Source of the DNA: Gammaproteobacteria bacterium
GTDB taxonomy: Bacteria > Pseudomonadota > Gammaproteobacteria > Steroidobacterales > Steroidobacteraceae
Assembly (NCBI GenBank): GCA_019242385.1
Contig: JAFAVO010000289.1
Location: 1 to 6,362, forward strand
Direction: 5' to 3'
Length of the DNA: 6,362 nucleotides
Shown: one piece after another, positions 6,314 through 6,362 of the stretch
How positions within the stretch are numbered: position 1 is the stretch's first letter
How the letters are laid out: every line of letters starts with the position of its first letter
Program-made: the position numbers and the translations under genes
Notes under the pieces: model-generated
The model's database searches: none
Seen by the model: the letters and a program-made list of their open reading frames with translations, nothing else
What the model was told of the DNA's origin: nothing

Positions 6314-6362
6314 ATGCCCAATACACCGCTGCGCTTCGATCATCTCGCCCTGCCGGTCTATG
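6314..6362 (+). CDS. Probable VOC/glyoxalase-fold protein, N-terminal 16 codons only
   Basis: From ATG 6314 the frame reads MPNTPLRFDHLALPVY to the window edge. The segment FDHLALPVY resembles the first beta strand of vicinal-oxygen-chelate proteins, where the His is often a metal ligand. The frame has a stop at 6284 and no other start before 6314, so if the gene is real the start is fixed. There is no clear ribosome site. It follows the dehydrogenase by 73 bp on the same strand, which would fit a small catabolic operon. Members include glyoxalases, dioxygenases and epimerases, and sixteen residues cannot tell them apart. An overlapping frame from ATG 6283 gives an unconvincing Arg-rich peptide. 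Confidence 0.6.
   Translation, partial: MPNTPLRFDHLALPVY

Noticed and set aside
6283..6362. Alternative last gene beginning at ATG 6283
   Set aside because: The reading is an Arg/Ser/Ala-rich peptide unlike any family, whereas the frame from 6314 gives a VOC-like first strand.

Overview
The window is very GC-rich, with codon third positions dominated by G and C, and densely coding. It looks like ordinary chromosome of a high-GC proteobacterium. A gammaproteobacterium near the Xanthomonadales, Nevskiales or Steroidobacter group fits the gene mix (LytS-type kinase, EAL-like protein, LysR regulator, DmdC-type acyl-CoA dehydrogenase), but that placement is inference. I see no insertion sequence, tRNA, rRNA, CRISPR array, phage gene or integration scar.

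Layout. The left half reads leftward. At positions 1-810 lies the 5' part of a LytS/YehU-type membrane sensor histidine kinase, cut by the window edge inside its ATP-binding N box. Upstream of it is a 577-codon protein (966-2699) with a GAF-like N-terminal region, a long Pro/Ala linker and a C-terminal EAL-like domain whose catalytic residues are replaced. Next is a DUF1993 protein (2796-3311), separated from the EAL-like gene by a convincing intrinsic terminator. The right half reads rightward: a LysR-family regulator (3424-4383), divergent from DUF1993; a 592-aa acyl-CoA dehydrogenase of the DmdC-like class (4462-6240); and the first 16 codons of a probable VOC (glyoxalase-fold) protein (6314 to the edge).

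How the parts may work together. The two leftward signalling genes (LytS-type kinase and degenerate EAL protein) suggest a regulatory neighbourhood, with the EAL-like protein more likely to bind c-di-GMP or a protein than to hydrolyse c-di-GMP. The LysR/DUF1993 pair shares a 112-bp divergent control region. This region carries a nested imperfect inverted repeat centred near 3370, the best operator candidate in the window. The dehydrogenase follows lysR after 78 bp containing a 10-bp stem-loop, and may form a catabolic unit with the VOC gene. Its physiological acyl-CoA substrate cannot be read from the sequence.

No clearly undescribed system is visible. The items most worth a second look are the degenerate EAL protein, the LysR/DUF1993 dyad, the stem-loops around the acyl-CoA dehydrogenase gene, and the uncertain start of the EAL-like gene.
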